A stretch of DNA of 36,145 nucleotides from an uncultured Alphaproteobacteria bacterium (GCA_905234465.1 CAJOHU010000008.1:1-36145), one strand, 5' to 3'; counted from the stretch's first letter, positions 23,291 to 31,207 are shown. Notes: generated by a model not told the origin, from the sequence alone. Numbers and translations: made by a program.

Positions 23291-25414
23291 TTACGCTTTG
23301 TCTATCAAAGATTTAACCTTTTTAAAGAATTCGTTATTCGCTTTGGTGCATTCTGCGAACGCATCAGGATACGATTTTACTTTCTTTAAATCTTTGCCAA
23401 GGTTGCCAGAATATTTCACCGGTTTATATTTAAAATTATCAAATTTATTACTGAACGCTTCAAATACTATTACCTTTTTATTCATTAATGTTGCCCAATA
23501 CATAACATGATATGTATTAGTTATAATAATTTCTGATTCACCAATGAACTTTATTATATCTGCAAATGGCCGATTATTATATTCTGTTGGATAATCAAAT
23601 TCACTATCTGGATGTTCATAATGCAATACACAACCAATTTTTCTTTTGACTTTGTATTTTTTTTCAAGTGATTTATTCAAACATGAAACACACGGCAAAT
23701 ACGGGTACTTTTTGTTATAATCCCGCAACCCCAGCAATGAAAATTTATTTAAATTTACATCCACATTTATTGCCGGTTTTCCCGTATGATGATTAAACCC
23801 AATTCCCCAACCAATAACTGTTCTTTTTTTATCCACCAACATATTCATACCGGTATTCCATGTATCATTTTGGTCAATTAGACCACCACCACCCAATATG
23901 AATATTGATTTTTTAAAATGTAATTTTTTGATATCGTCGTTATCTATCCTTAACACGACAAAATTATCAAAATATTCCGGGAAATAATCATATGGACAAA
24001 TTGTTAAATCGCCCGTATTTTCTGTTCTGTGTTTATACACAAAAATTATGTCTTTGATTTCCAACAATTTATCAATTTCAGATGTGACATCCGGTACCAA
24101 CAATTCATTGATGTAAAAACAATTAATATTTCGCACCAAAGCGGGGTCACGACCTTTGTTTTTATTTATCCATTCTTCAACCCCACGCGGGAACAGCACA
24201 CGGACGTGTTTTCTGGTCTTGGGATATTGCAAAAATCTGAAATACGCATTTCCCGCCGACAAACACAGTGTTCGTATATTCAATGCCGCGGCGACATGGA
24301 ATATACCACTGTCTTGCCCAATGTATAGTTTCGCAAGTTTTAAAATTTGTAATAAATCACCCACCGCCAGCCCAGCAAACACAGTACCATCAATGCCAGA
24401 ATCTTGTAATATAGATCTGCAATATTTTTCCTGATCTTTGCCGCACACCAATATGACATCTAATTTTTTCACTGTTTTGATGTATTTTATGACATCTATC
24501 CAATTGTTTCTGTGCCACATTCTGTATTCATCATTTGCGCACGGGTTTATCACCACATATTCGTTCTTTAAATCATTAAAGAATGAATTTTTTATGATAA
24601 CCTTTGACGGTTCAATGGTGGGCCATTTTACATCGGTATTAACGTCCAACCACCTTTCAAAAAAGAATTTATTCAAATCACATTCAAATTGTTCTGCCGC
24701 ATCCATGTTCCACATAACCTTTGTATATGGCAAAAGATCCCTGCAATTACGAACCGGATTTTTTTCGTCCATGTATATAATACTGTCGTTATACATCACA
24801 TTTTTTAATATAAATTCATGTTTTGATCTTTTCGGCATTGAATTGAAACTGCAATAACAAATCGTATCATAAAATGGTTTTAAACCGTCACGTTCCAAGT
24901 CTTGTTTTATTACCGCCAATTCATCATCGGTTCTGCGTTGAATCTGGCCTGGGACAACCAAAAAATTGTCTATGATATCAGAATCCAAATACTTTGCCCA
25001 TTCTTCCGCCAATTTAGAACACAACAAAGTTATTTTATAATCTTTATATTTGTCCGACTGTTTGATATATCTTATATAATTCCGCATAAGAATATAATCC
25101 CCGACAGAATCTGTATCAACCAATAAAATCTCTTTGACAGATGTGTCATATGGAATAAAAACTTTTTTTATTTCTGTACGAACTTCGGTTCTGATAAACG
25201 GCTGTGTTTTTTTACATCTATCTTTTAAGATATGGTACTTTTTGGAATATTTTGCCCCCAAATGTCCGCCGAATATATGCGACATCATCCTGTAATACCG
25301 TCTTTTAATAGGCCCTGTTTCCATATCTTTCAGTTTATGATACTTTTCTTTGTACTTTTTGCCGACATGGCCACCAAAAGTATGCGACAAAGTTCTGTAA
25401 ATCATTTTCTTCAT
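23291..25414 (-). CDS. GT9 glycosyltransferase fused to a pyruvyltransferase-like domain
   Basis: The 707-residue product has three parts. Residues 6-30 and 41-65 are two copies of a 25-residue motif, each containing SHxFGGHxGxKY and KYHxLKD. Residues about 96-430 look like a family 9 (heptosyltransferase) domain, with EILLVDTDSVGDYIL at its start and KLYIGQDSGIFHVAAAL in the nucleotide-sugar site. Residues about 465-700 resemble polysaccharide pyruvyl transferases, with ENTGDLTI, SIFILGGGGLIDQND and IIITNTYHVMYWATLM. It probably adds a core or outer sugar and a pyruvyl or related group, although the second activity is only inferred. A start with AAGGG before the ATG is clear. The gene is more A+T-rich than the heptose genes, which suggests a variable LPS section. 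Confidence 0.75.
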   Translation of the reverse strand: MKKMIYRTLSHTFGGHVGKKYKEKYHKLKDMETGPIKRRYYRMMSHIFGGHLGAKYSKKYHILKDRCKKTQPFIRTEVRTEIKKVFIPYDTSVKEILLVDTDSVGDYILMRNYIRYIKQSDKYKDYKITLLCSKLAEEWAKYLDSDIIDNFLVVPGQIQRRTDDELAVIKQDLERDGLKPFYDTICYCSFNSMPKRSKHEFILKNVMYNDSIIYMDEKNPVRNCRDLLPYTKVMWNMDAAEQFECDLNKFFFERWLDVNTDVKWPTIEPSKVIIKNSFFNDLKNEYVVINPCANDEYRMWHRNNWIDVIKYIKTVKKLDVILVCGKDQEKYCRSILQDSGIDGTVFAGLAVGDLLQILKLAKLYIGQDSGIFHVAAALNIRTLCLSAGNAYFRFLQYPKTRKHVRVLFPRGVEEWINKNKGRDPALVRNINCFYINELLVPDVTSEIDKLLEIKDIIFVYKHRTENTGDLTICPYDYFPEYFDNFVVLRIDNDDIKKLHFKKSIFILGGGGLIDQNDTWNTGMNMLVDKKRTVIGWGIGFNHHTGKPAINVDVNLNKFSLLGLRDYNKKYPYLPCVSCLNKSLEKKYKVKRKIGCVLHYEHPDSEFDYPTEYNNRPFADIIKFIGESEIIITNTYHVMYWATLMNKKVIVFEAFSNKFDNFKYKPVKYSGNLGKDLKKVKSYPDAFAECTKANNEFFKKVKSLIDKA

Positions 25415-25425
25415 AAATCAGCCCT

Positions 25426-26616
25426 TTATTTTTCAATGAATTGTTTAATTTGTTCAAAAACGTGTTCCGGCATTATTTTTTCCAAACATGCCGATTGCAA
25501 TTTTCCGGTTTTTATACACATTTCACGCCAACCACTATGCAACCATTCACATCCCGGGCAAACACCCGAAGAAATATTTATATTTTCGTTATACGCATAA
25601 AAATCTTTGAATGTTGGTCCAAATAACACCGCAGATGGTCGTGCCCCCATAAAATGCCGCATGTGAACGCATCCGCTTTCACCCCCAATGTGCAATTTGG
25701 CATTCTTTAACACCACCAAAAATTCGTTAAATGTCGTTTTTCCGCGTAAATCAATATCCACCGCCATTGCCGGGTCATTTTCCGTACCAATTTGAACCAA
25801 TATAATATTTTTATTGTGATTTTTTATAAGTCTAATCAATTCATTATATTTTTCAACATGCCATTCGCGTGTTGACAAACCACTGCCACTTAATGCGCCA
25901 ATTCCGCATTGTAATGTAATATATTTATTTCCGTCCAAACCATATTTTTTCAGTACAGATTTTTCAGAATCCGTGGGTAATTCATACACAGTTTTAATTC
26001 CAACCAAATCATCAATATCCGCCTGGCTTAACCTGTTCCGCCCCGCCAATTTAGTAAAATTGGTTAACAGAAAATCGCCTGTTGTACCACTTTTCAAATA
26101 TTCGGGATATTTCTTGTTGAAATCATACACATGTCGCGCCCATTCTGCCAAAGGCATGGATTCGTTAGCAATCGCCGTAATGTCAACCGATACAATTTGT
26201 GGCACACGACATAAATTTATCTCGGCTACAAATACATTCGCGCCCCCAGATTTTCCGTCAAACAACTTTAAAAAACTGTATTTTTGTATTAATACCCGGG
26301 TTGCATCATAAAACACACTTGGCACACTGATATAAAATGTAAAGCCCGCGCCATATTTAGCATGCAACTGAATCAAAAAATTGATTGCTATCACAATGTC
26401 GCCCAGACCACCGTTCAAATTAAACAAAATAGATTTATTGTATATAGTGACGGATTTTGATTTGATATCATCTATGGTTTTATCAACGCGTAAGCGTCTG
26501 AATAAACTTTTAAAACACCACAACATAAGATGCGATGCCGCCCGATATGGTCTATCCGGGTGGGATTTTCTGTATCTGTAAACTTTTTCTTCCACTTCAT
26601 CAAAATAATTTTTCAT
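25426..26616 (-). CDS. GT9 (heptosyltransferase-like) glycosyltransferase
   Basis: The start at 26616 is chosen because an AGG lies seven bases before this ATG; upstream in-frame ATGs exist at 26748 and near 26646 but lack a site. The product is then 396 residues. A glycine-rich FNLNGGLGDIVIAIN opens the first Rossmann half (about residue 62), and a C-terminal half with ITLQCGIGALSGSG and KLHIGGESGCVHMRHFMGA matches the donor-binding half of family 9 enzymes. It probably transfers heptose or another sugar to the LPS core. A CPGCEW segment near the end is a possible metal or structural Cys pair. It is the first gene of the seven-gene operon. Confidence 0.75.
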   Translation of the reverse strand: MKNYFDEVEEKVYRYRKSHPDRPYRAASHLMLWCFKSLFRRLRVDKTIDDIKSKSVTIYNKSILFNLNGGLGDIVIAINFLIQLHAKYGAGFTFYISVPSVFYDATRVLIQKYSFLKLFDGKSGGANVFVAEINLCRVPQIVSVDITAIANESMPLAEWARHVYDFNKKYPEYLKSGTTGDFLLTNFTKLAGRNRLSQADIDDLVGIKTVYELPTDSEKSVLKKYGLDGNKYITLQCGIGALSGSGLSTREWHVEKYNELIRLIKNHNKNIILVQIGTENDPAMAVDIDLRGKTTFNEFLVVLKNAKLHIGGESGCVHMRHFMGARPSAVLFGPTFKDFYAYNENINISSGVCPGCEWLHSGWREMCIKTGKLQSACLEKIMPEHVFEQIKQFIEK

Positions 26617-26813
26617 ATTATTACCTGGATACTTCTTCATTATCATGATGTTAACTTGGTTTTCGCATATACATGTAGCAGTGTCGCATAACAATATGCG
26701 AAAATCAAGCAGTAATTCCCATATTTTTACATCTTTTGCGTTTAACAATTACCACCTTTTTTTGATGTCAAAATTTTCATTTTTACCCGCGTATAAGAAT
26801 TCATTCAGAAAAC

Positions 26814-26842
26814 ATTATATAGCGTTCTCAATTTGAGTTCAA
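26814..26842 (-). promoter_or_regulatory. promoter of the LPS operon
   Basis: On the minus strand TTGAAC (26837-26842), a 17-bp spacer and TATAAT (26814-26819) lie about 200 bp before the first gene. The spacer contains a CTCAA-n-TTGAG dyad. The divergent XRE gene and its two operator-like sites begin 9 bp upstream of the -35. Confidence 0.7.
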
Positions 26843-26850
26843 GTATTATT

Positions 26851-26869
26851 TGATATCAAAATGATATCA
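26851..26869. promoter_or_regulatory. twin TGATATCA operator-like sites
   Basis: Two perfect 8-bp palindromes, TGATATCA, lie at 26851-26858 and 26862-26869, exactly 11 bp apart and so on the same face of the helix. The second overlaps the ATG of the XRE gene. This is the expected form of a self-repressor's operator, and its place also suits control of the LPS operon promoter on the other side. Confidence 0.65.
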
Positions 26870-27111
26870 TGACTCAAAAAACCATTTTTAATCCAAAATA
26901 CAAAGCGATGATTGGCGCATTGAAATCGTTGCGCGAAAAACAAGGGCTTAGCCAGCGTGATTTAGCAAAGCGATTGAATGTGGCGCATTGTTTTGTCGGG
27001 CGTACAGAAACCTGTGAACGCCGGTTGGACATTATGGATTTAATAAAGATTCTGCGGGAATTAGGGCTGAATAATGAAGAAATTATGAAGTTTTTGGAAA
27101 AATTATTATGA
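26869..27111 (+). CDS. XRE-family helix-turn-helix regulator
   Basis: The 80-residue product is a single HTH domain of the Cro/CI (XRE) type: LKSLREKQGLSQRDLAKRLNVAHCFVGRTE places the turn at about 26-47 with the usual GLSQxxLA and a following recognition helix. It has no sensor or cleavage domain, so it probably acts as a simple dimeric repressor. The ATG at 26869 sits inside one of two TGATATCA sites and has no ribosome-binding site. A TATTAT at 26844-26849 could be its -10, giving a very short leader. A start at the internal ATG (26908) is possible. It diverges from the LPS operon and is followed after 30 bp by a small gene, probably co-transcribed. Confidence 0.85.
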   Translation: MTQKTIFNPKYKAMIGALKSLREKQGLSQRDLAKRLNVAHCFVGRTETCERRLDIMDLIKILRELGLNNEEIMKFLEKLL

Positions 27112-27141
27112 ACACCGGTTCATAAAGACAAGGGGGACGCC

Positions 27142-27357
27142 ATGAAACACACAACCACACAAGCAAGCCTTCGGGAAACCATACAAGAAATTTCAGATGT
27201 TATCGCAATCGCGCGTTCTTGCATTGATGCAGGCGATGCTAAATTGGCACAAACAAACCTGGCGCAGGCTGAAAATTACATCAAACATGTTCTGCACAAG
27301 GTTGATATTGCCCTGAAACACGTACCAGAATCGGTTAAAGAACAAGAATTTCTATAA
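27142..27357 (+). CDS. small helical protein, unknown
   Basis: The 71-residue product is predicted to be all helical: it starts with a Thr/Gln-rich segment, then has alternating hydrophobic heptads (IQEISDVIAIARS, LAQTNLAQAENYIKHVL). There is no signal peptide or membrane segment. A strong AAGGGGGA ribosome-binding site precedes the ATG at 27142. It follows the XRE regulator by 30 bp on the same strand, so it may form a pair with it, for example as a co-regulator. It does not resemble a known toxin. I do not recognise a family. Confidence 0.65.
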   Translation: MKHTTTQASLRETIQEISDVIAIARSCIDAGDAKLAQTNLAQAENYIKHVLHKVDIALKHVPESVKEQEFL

Positions 27358-27370
27358 ATATAATTTTATC

Positions 27371-27400
27371 TTGATTTTTTTGGTTTTTGTTTGTTATAAT
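27371..27400 (+). promoter_or_regulatory. promoter of tRNA-Ser(GCU)
   Basis: TTGATT (27371-27376), an 18-bp spacer and TATAAT (27395-27400) lie 14 bp before the tRNA. Confidence 0.7.
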
Positions 27401-27413
27401 CACCACACCCTGC

Positions 27414-27502
27414 GGAGCGTTGGCAGAGTGGTAATGCAGCGGATTGCTAATCCGTGACCGTGTTACAGCGGTCCATAGGTTCGAGTCCTATACGCTCCGC
27501 CA
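27414..27502 (+). tRNA. tRNA-Ser (anticodon GCU)
   Basis: The acceptor arms GGAGCGT and ACGCTCC pair fully, and the gene encodes G and the terminal CCA. The anticodon loop TTGCTAA gives GCU (27446-27448), reading AGC and AGU serine codons. The long variable arm (around 27452-27473) is as expected for serine tRNAs. The T arm contains GGTTCGAGTCC. The gene has its own promoter and is followed by a strong terminator. Confidence 0.95.
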
Positions 27503-27510
27503 TTTTTTGT

Positions 27511-27533
27511 GCCCCCGAATGGGGGGATTTTTT
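27511..27533 (+). terminator. intrinsic terminator after tRNA-Ser(GCU)
   Basis: CCCCC (27512-27516), a GAAT loop and GGGGGG form a hairpin followed by ATTTTTT. There is no matching T run on the minus strand, so it serves the tRNA only. Confidence 0.85.
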
Positions 27534-27546
27534 ATTTTTGAGGATT

Positions 27547-29289
27547 TTATTTCTTTTTGGGTTTTTCAACCGCGCGTGTCATTTTCAAAAACTTTTCCGC
27601 ACGCAATTCTGGCAATTTTTCCGGATTTGTTTTTGATAACAATTTTATCTGTTCGCTGACCGCGTTGGCAAGATTTTGCATCGTTGTTTGCCAATCTGTA
27701 TGCGCACCGCCTTCTGGTTCAGGAATAATTTTATCAATTACATGCAATTCTGCCATATCTGATGCGGTCAATTTCATCGCCGCCGCGGCTGTTGCCTTGT
27801 ATTTATTATCTTTCCACAAAATACTTGCACAGGATTCAGGCGCAATCACCGAATAAATCGCATTTTCTAACATCAGCACCCTGTCCCCAGTGCCAATCGC
27901 AATGGCACCACCAGAACCGCCCTCGCCTACATTCACGGCGATATACGGTGTTTTGATACTTAAACCTGTTTGAATAGATGATGCAACTGCCTGGGATTGA
28001 CCGCGTTCTTCTGCCGCACCACCTGCAAATGCCCCCGCCGTATCAAACAGCGATATTACAGGTAATTCAAACTTTTCGGCCAATCGCATTAAACGCGCGG
28101 CCTTGCGATATCCTTCGGGATTTGGCATGCCAAAACGATGAAATTGCCGGGTTTCTATTGTGCGCCCTTTTTCCTGACCCAAAACAACCGCAGGAAACCC
28201 ATTCCAAAACCCGATACCGCCACACATTGCCGCATCTTCCGCAAACAAACGGTCCCCTGCAAGGTATGTCCAATCGTCAACAATCCCGTTTATATAATCC
28301 AAGAAATGCGGACGATTCTCATTCCGTGCCAACAGAACTTTATCATACGCCGGGTTTTCACCCATGCCACGCACTTTTTTGCCGTCCGCCCCATCATTAG
28401 GTGTTGCCGCAATAATTTCATGTGGCGCATGTGGCTGTTTGGTCAACACCGCCAAAATCTTGCCCAATCGGGATTGTAATTCTGCACGCGGGACAACCAT
28501 ATCAACCATACCATGTTCATATAAATAATCCGCTGTTTGGAAATTGACCGGTAATTTTTCGCGTATATTCTGTTCAATAACACGGCGACCCGCAAAACCT
28601 ATACGCGCCCCAGATTCAGCGATGTTTATATCCCCCAACATCGCAAACGACGCCGTCACCCCACCATATGTCGGGTCTGTTAATAATACAATGTATGGAA
28701 TTTTGGCATCGTGCAATTTATTTACCGCCACCGTTGTACGCGCCATCTGCATCAAAGACAATATGTTTTCCTGCATACGGGCGCCCCCACTGCACGCGAC
28801 CATAATCATAGGACGACGGGTCTTTATTGCGTGTTCAGCACTTGCCACTATTGCTTCGCCTGCGACACGTCCCATAGACCCCATCATAAATTCGCCGTTC
28901 AATATACAAATTGTTGTTGGGATACCGCCAATTGTACCATCCGCCGTTGTGACCGCATCATTATAGCCTGTATCGGTGCGAGCCTCGTTTAAACGTTCCG
29001 TATAAGGCATTCTATCGCAAAAATCCAACGGGTCATCGGGCATGGTCGGCAAAGGTATCTTTTCCCACGTACGGTCATCAAACAACAAATCAAAACGTTG
29101 TTTCGGATTCATAATAAATGCCCGACCACATCGCGGACAAATATAATGATTGTCTTTGTAATCTTTGTAATACACCAATTTGTCGCAAGATTCGCACTTA
29201 ATCCACATCAATTTGCGAACACGGTCATATTTTTGGCGGTCTTTATTTTTGATTCCGGATTTTTTACCGAACAACATGATACTATCCAT
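27547..29289 (-). CDS. fused acetyl-CoA carboxylase carboxyltransferase (AccD-AccA)
   Basis: The 580-residue product contains both carboxyltransferase subunits in one chain. Residues 1-290 are the beta (AccD) part with a four-Cys zinc finger (Cys32, Cys35, Cys51, Cys54) and the VACSGGARMQE and DPTYGGVTASFAMLGD motifs. Residues about 316-580 are the alpha (AccA) part with RQFHRFGMPNPEGYRKA, AEERGQSQAVA and GEGGSGGAIAIG. A linker of about 25 residues joins them. The enzyme transfers the carboxyl group from biotin to acetyl-CoA to start fatty acid synthesis. In most Proteobacteria these are two genes. The start may be the ATG at 29289, which overlaps the ihfB stop by 8 bp, or the ATG at 29277, which has a GGA upstream. 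The AccA part lacks much of the usual N-terminal helix region. Confidence 0.9.
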   Translation of the reverse strand: MDSIMLFGKKSGIKNKDRQKYDRVRKLMWIKCESCDKLVYYKDYKDNHYICPRCGRAFIMNPKQRFDLLFDDRTWEKIPLPTMPDDPLDFCDRMPYTERLNEARTDTGYNDAVTTADGTIGGIPTTICILNGEFMMGSMGRVAGEAIVASAEHAIKTRRPMIMVACSGGARMQENILSLMQMARTTVAVNKLHDAKIPYIVLLTDPTYGGVTASFAMLGDINIAESGARIGFAGRRVIEQNIREKLPVNFQTADYLYEHGMVDMVVPRAELQSRLGKILAVLTKQPHAPHEIIAATPNDGADGKKVRGMGENPAYDKVLLARNENRPHFLDYINGIVDDWTYLAGDRLFAEDAAMCGGIGFWNGFPAVVLGQEKGRTIETRQFHRFGMPNPEGYRKAARLMRLAEKFELPVISLFDTAGAFAGGAAEERGQSQAVASSIQTGLSIKTPYIAVNVGEGGSGGAIAIGTGDRVLMLENAIYSVIAPESCASILWKDNKYKATAAAAMKLTASDMAELHVIDKIIPEPEGGAHTDWQTTMQNLANAVSEQIKLLSKTNPEKLPELRAEKFLKMTRAVEKPKKK

Positions 29290-29560
29290 TCATTCTTTTT
29301 GTTAACTCGCGACTGGGTTTGAATAAAATCGTCGTATTCGCCGGCAAGTGCATGGGTTGCCCCGTTACCGGATTATATCCAATCTTGGTCGCACGAGGGC
29401 GCGGCTGAAACGTTCCAAACCCGCGAATTTCAATACGGTCACCATTCGCGATTGAATCAATCATAGAATCCGTCACAACATCCAAAACCGCCGCCGCATC
29501 ACCCGGACGCATACGTTTAAATTGGACCTGGATAGTGCGAATAATATCTGAACGTTTCAT
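29282..29560 (-). CDS. ihfB: integration host factor beta-type HU/IHF protein
   Basis: The 92-residue product is an HU/IHF-family DNA-bending protein. It has GDRIEIRGFGTF (40-51), a basic arm with RPRATKIGYNPVTG in which Pro64 would insert between base pairs, and a C-terminal FKPSRELTKRMN helix. The R-G-F-G-T-F start and the tail resemble IHF beta more than HU, so IhfB is the best call. It is encoded directly before the fused carboxylase gene and overlaps it slightly, so the two are likely co-transcribed. A GGGGG ribosome-binding site and a good promoter lie upstream. Confidence 0.85.
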   Translation of the reverse strand: MKRSDIIRTIQVQFKRMRPGDAAAVLDVVTDSMIDSIANGDRIEIRGFGTFQPRPRATKIGYNPVTGQPMHLPANTTILFKPSRELTKRMNG

Positions 29561-29599
29561 AATATACCCCCTTGATATTTTTTGTTCATTGTCCGTGTG

Positions 29600-29628
29600 A
29601 TTTTAGCACCACAGTAAATAAAAAGCAA
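29600..29628 (-). promoter_or_regulatory. promoter of ihfB-accDA
   Basis: On the minus strand TTGCTT (29623-29628), a 17-bp spacer and TAAAAT (29600-29605) lie about 40 bp before ihfB. The -35 abuts the inverted-repeat element at 29628. Confidence 0.65.
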
Positions 29629-29771
29629 GTGTTAGTGGTTAGTGGCTAGTGTTAGTGGTAAGTGTTAGTGGTTAGTAAAACGGGTGCGACAAAAACGCGC
29701 CCGTTTTTGATTTCCCTTACCCATGGTAAGGGGAATTAACACTAACCACTTACACTATCACTAACCACTAA
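29628..29771. repeat. inverted repeat element built from TTAGTGG units
   Basis: The left side (29628-29676) contains repeated TTAGTGG and TAGTG units, and the right side (29737-29771) contains them in inverse orientation (CCACTAA). Between them are two smaller hairpins: AAACGGG/CCCGTTT around 29677-29706, and CCCTTACC/GGTAAGGG at 29714-29732. The whole can fold into one long imperfect cruciform. It fills most of the 280-bp gap between the divergent ihfB and peroxiredoxin genes. No coding frame is seen. Confidence 0.7.
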
Positions 29772-29840
29772 TGAGAATTCTGTCTTGGGGAAATTTTTGT
29801 ATGAACGCGTTATCATACCAAAAACCAAAGGGGGAATATT

Positions 29841-30602
29841 ATGGATGAATTTTTATATGATGGCGAATGTGATTGCAAACATATGCCAACTATTGGCGAA
29901 ACCGCACCAGAATTTGGTGCAAACACCACAAATGGATATGTTCACTTTCCGCACGATTATCGCGGAAAATGGGTGATATTCTTTTCGCATCCGGGTGATT
30001 TTACGCCTGTGTGTACAACTGAATTTATGACATTTCAATCTATGATGGAAGAATTCAAAACGCTGAATACAGAACTGTTGGGGTTGTCTGTTGATTCAAA
30101 CGCATCGCATATTGCGTGGATTCAAACCATACGCCGCGATATTGTATTCCAGGGTTGGAAAAACATGGAAATAAAATTTCCGATTGTTGCGGACAATGCC
30201 GGTGCAATCGCACGCGAATATGGTATGATACATGATGCGTCGGGAAATACAGACACAGTGCGCGCAGTATTTATCATTGACCCACGTGGTACGATTCGCG
30301 CCATTATGTATTATCCAAAGGCCGTAGGACGCAATATCACAGAAATAAAACGAACACTGATTGCGTTGCAGACATCTGATGCGTTCCGCGTGGCAACGCC
30401 CGCAGAATGGATTCCGGGCGAAGATGTTATCGTTCCCGCCCCGAACACCAGTGCCGATGCGTACAGTCGCACAAAATCGGGCGATGGACACAGTTGGTTT
30501 TTACAGTTTAAATCTATAACCCCAGAGATGATTTTGAACAAAATTACCAACAGAAAATATATTAATGACGACAAAAAGAAAACCAAAAGCAAAAAGAAAT
30601 AA
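29841..30602 (+). CDS. peroxiredoxin (1-Cys/Prx6-like)
   Basis: The 253-residue product is an AhpC/TSA-type peroxiredoxin that reduces hydrogen peroxide or organic peroxides. The peroxidatic Cys is Cys58 in FTPVCTTEF. Length and the long C-terminal arm (VATPAEWIPGEDVIVPAP) fit the Prx6-like group found in many anaerobes and archaea. In that group a second Cys usually lies in a C-terminal W-F-x-C motif; here the segment is HSWFLQFKS with no Cys. Two extra Cys are present instead at the N-terminus (Cys10, Cys12 in GECDCKH), outside the core fold, and could act as the resolving pair. A lysine-rich tail ends the protein. A GGGGGA ribosome-binding site precedes the ATG. Confidence 0.9.
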   Translation: MDEFLYDGECDCKHMPTIGETAPEFGANTTNGYVHFPHDYRGKWVIFFSHPGDFTPVCTTEFMTFQSMMEEFKTLNTELLGLSVDSNASHIAWIQTIRRDIVFQGWKNMEIKFPIVADNAGAIAREYGMIHDASGNTDTVRAVFIIDPRGTIRAIMYYPKAVGRNITEIKRTLIALQTSDAFRVATPAEWIPGEDVIVPAPNTSADAYSRTKSGDGHSWFLQFKSITPEMILNKITNRKYINDDKKKTKSKKK

Positions 30603-30630
30603 AAAATGGGGGTTTTGCCCCATTTTTTTT
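30601..30630. terminator. bidirectional terminator after the peroxiredoxin
   Basis: AAAAAATGGGG, a short loop and CCCCATTTTTTTT form a symmetric hairpin between the convergent peroxiredoxin and alkyltransferase-like genes, with T runs on both strands. Confidence 0.85.
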
Positions 30631-30973
30631 AAAATTTTAACGGCCAATCACGAATGTCCGCAGGAGCAGATTCTGATTCCGGTTGCCATTGGAAATCTTC
30701 CATTTTGACACGTTTGTCGCGGGTGAATTTCACACCTTCTTGTTTCAATGTGCGATATTGCATGTCACGAAATGGTTCGCCAATCATCGTTCCATCTTTG
30801 AACACTACGCGGTGCCACGGCAAATGCCAACTGGCCTTGTTATTTGATGCGTATCCAACAAACCGCGCCATACGTGGTCGCCCAATCATACGCGCAATTT
30901 GTCCAAATGTCGCAACGCGACCATATGGTATCCGGGCAACAATTTCATAAACACTTTCGTTAAAAGTTTTCAT
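30629..30973 (-). CDS. alkyltransferase-like protein (ATL, MGMT family)
   Basis: The 114-residue product matches the DNA-binding half of O6-alkylguanine methyltransferases, with GRVATFGQIARMIG and a helix-turn-helix. The active-site Cys of the usual P-C-H-R motif is replaced by Trp (PWHRV, Trp53). That change defines alkyltransferase-like proteins, which bind O6-alkylguanine without removing the alkyl group and pass the lesion to nucleotide excision repair. The promoter's -10 ends six bases before the ATG, so the transcript should start at the ATG itself. It converges on the peroxiredoxin gene across a shared terminator. Confidence 0.9.
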   Translation of the reverse strand: MKTFNESVYEIVARIPYGRVATFGQIARMIGRPRMARFVGYASNNKASWHLPWHRVVFKDGTMIGEPFRDMQYRTLKQEGVKFTRDKRVKMEDFQWQPESESAPADIRDWPLKF

Positions 30974-30979
30974 GCCTGC

Positions 30980-31007
30980 ATTATATCAAACAAAAACCAA
31001 AAATCAA
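30980..31007 (-). promoter_or_regulatory. promoter of the ATL gene (leaderless)
   Basis: On the minus strand TTGATT (31002-31007), a 16-bp spacer and TATAAT (30980-30985). Six bases separate the -10 from the ATG at 30973. Confidence 0.75.
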
Positions 31008-31042
31008 ATAATGCCAACATATGGATTTCATTAAAAATAACC

Positions 31043-31070
31043 TTGAAAAACATTTAGGTCTATGTATAAT
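31043..31070 (+). promoter_or_regulatory. promoter of tRNA-Ser(CGA)
   Basis: TTGAAA (31043-31048), a 16-bp spacer and TATAAT (31065-31070) lie 10 bp before the tRNA. Confidence 0.75.
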
Positions 31071-31079
31071 GTACGCACC

Positions 31080-31170
31080 GGAGATATGGCAGAGCTGGTT
31101 GAATGCGCGCGACTCGAAATCGCGTATACAGGAAACTGTATCGAGGGTTCGAATCCCCCTATCTCCGCCA
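31080..31170 (+). tRNA. tRNA-Ser (anticodon CGA)
   Basis: The acceptor arms GGAGATA and TATCTCC pair, followed by G and an encoded CCA. The anticodon loop CTCGAAA gives CGA (31115-31117), reading UCG. The long variable arm (around 31122-31143) and a T arm with GGTTCGAATCC are typical of serine tRNAs. Its last 20 bases recur downstream, which suggests use as an integration site. Confidence 0.95.
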
Positions 31171-31179
31171 TTCAAATAA

Positions 31180-31207
31180 AAAAGCCCCAGTGGGGCTGTT
31201 TTTTATT
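31180..31207 (+). terminator. intrinsic terminator after tRNA-Ser(CGA)
   Basis: AGCCCC (31183-31188) and GGGGCT (31192-31197) form a stem with a three-base loop, followed by GTTTTTTATTT. Confidence 0.8.

Noticed and set aside
26617..26748. Longer start for the first LPS-operon glycosyltransferase
   Set aside because: The added residues lack a ribosome-binding site and contain no family features; the ATG at 26616 has an AGG at suitable distance.
28544..28966. Plus-strand open frame of 140 codons opposite accDA
   Set aside because: It is a shadow of the carboxylase gene, which has clear motifs on the other strand.
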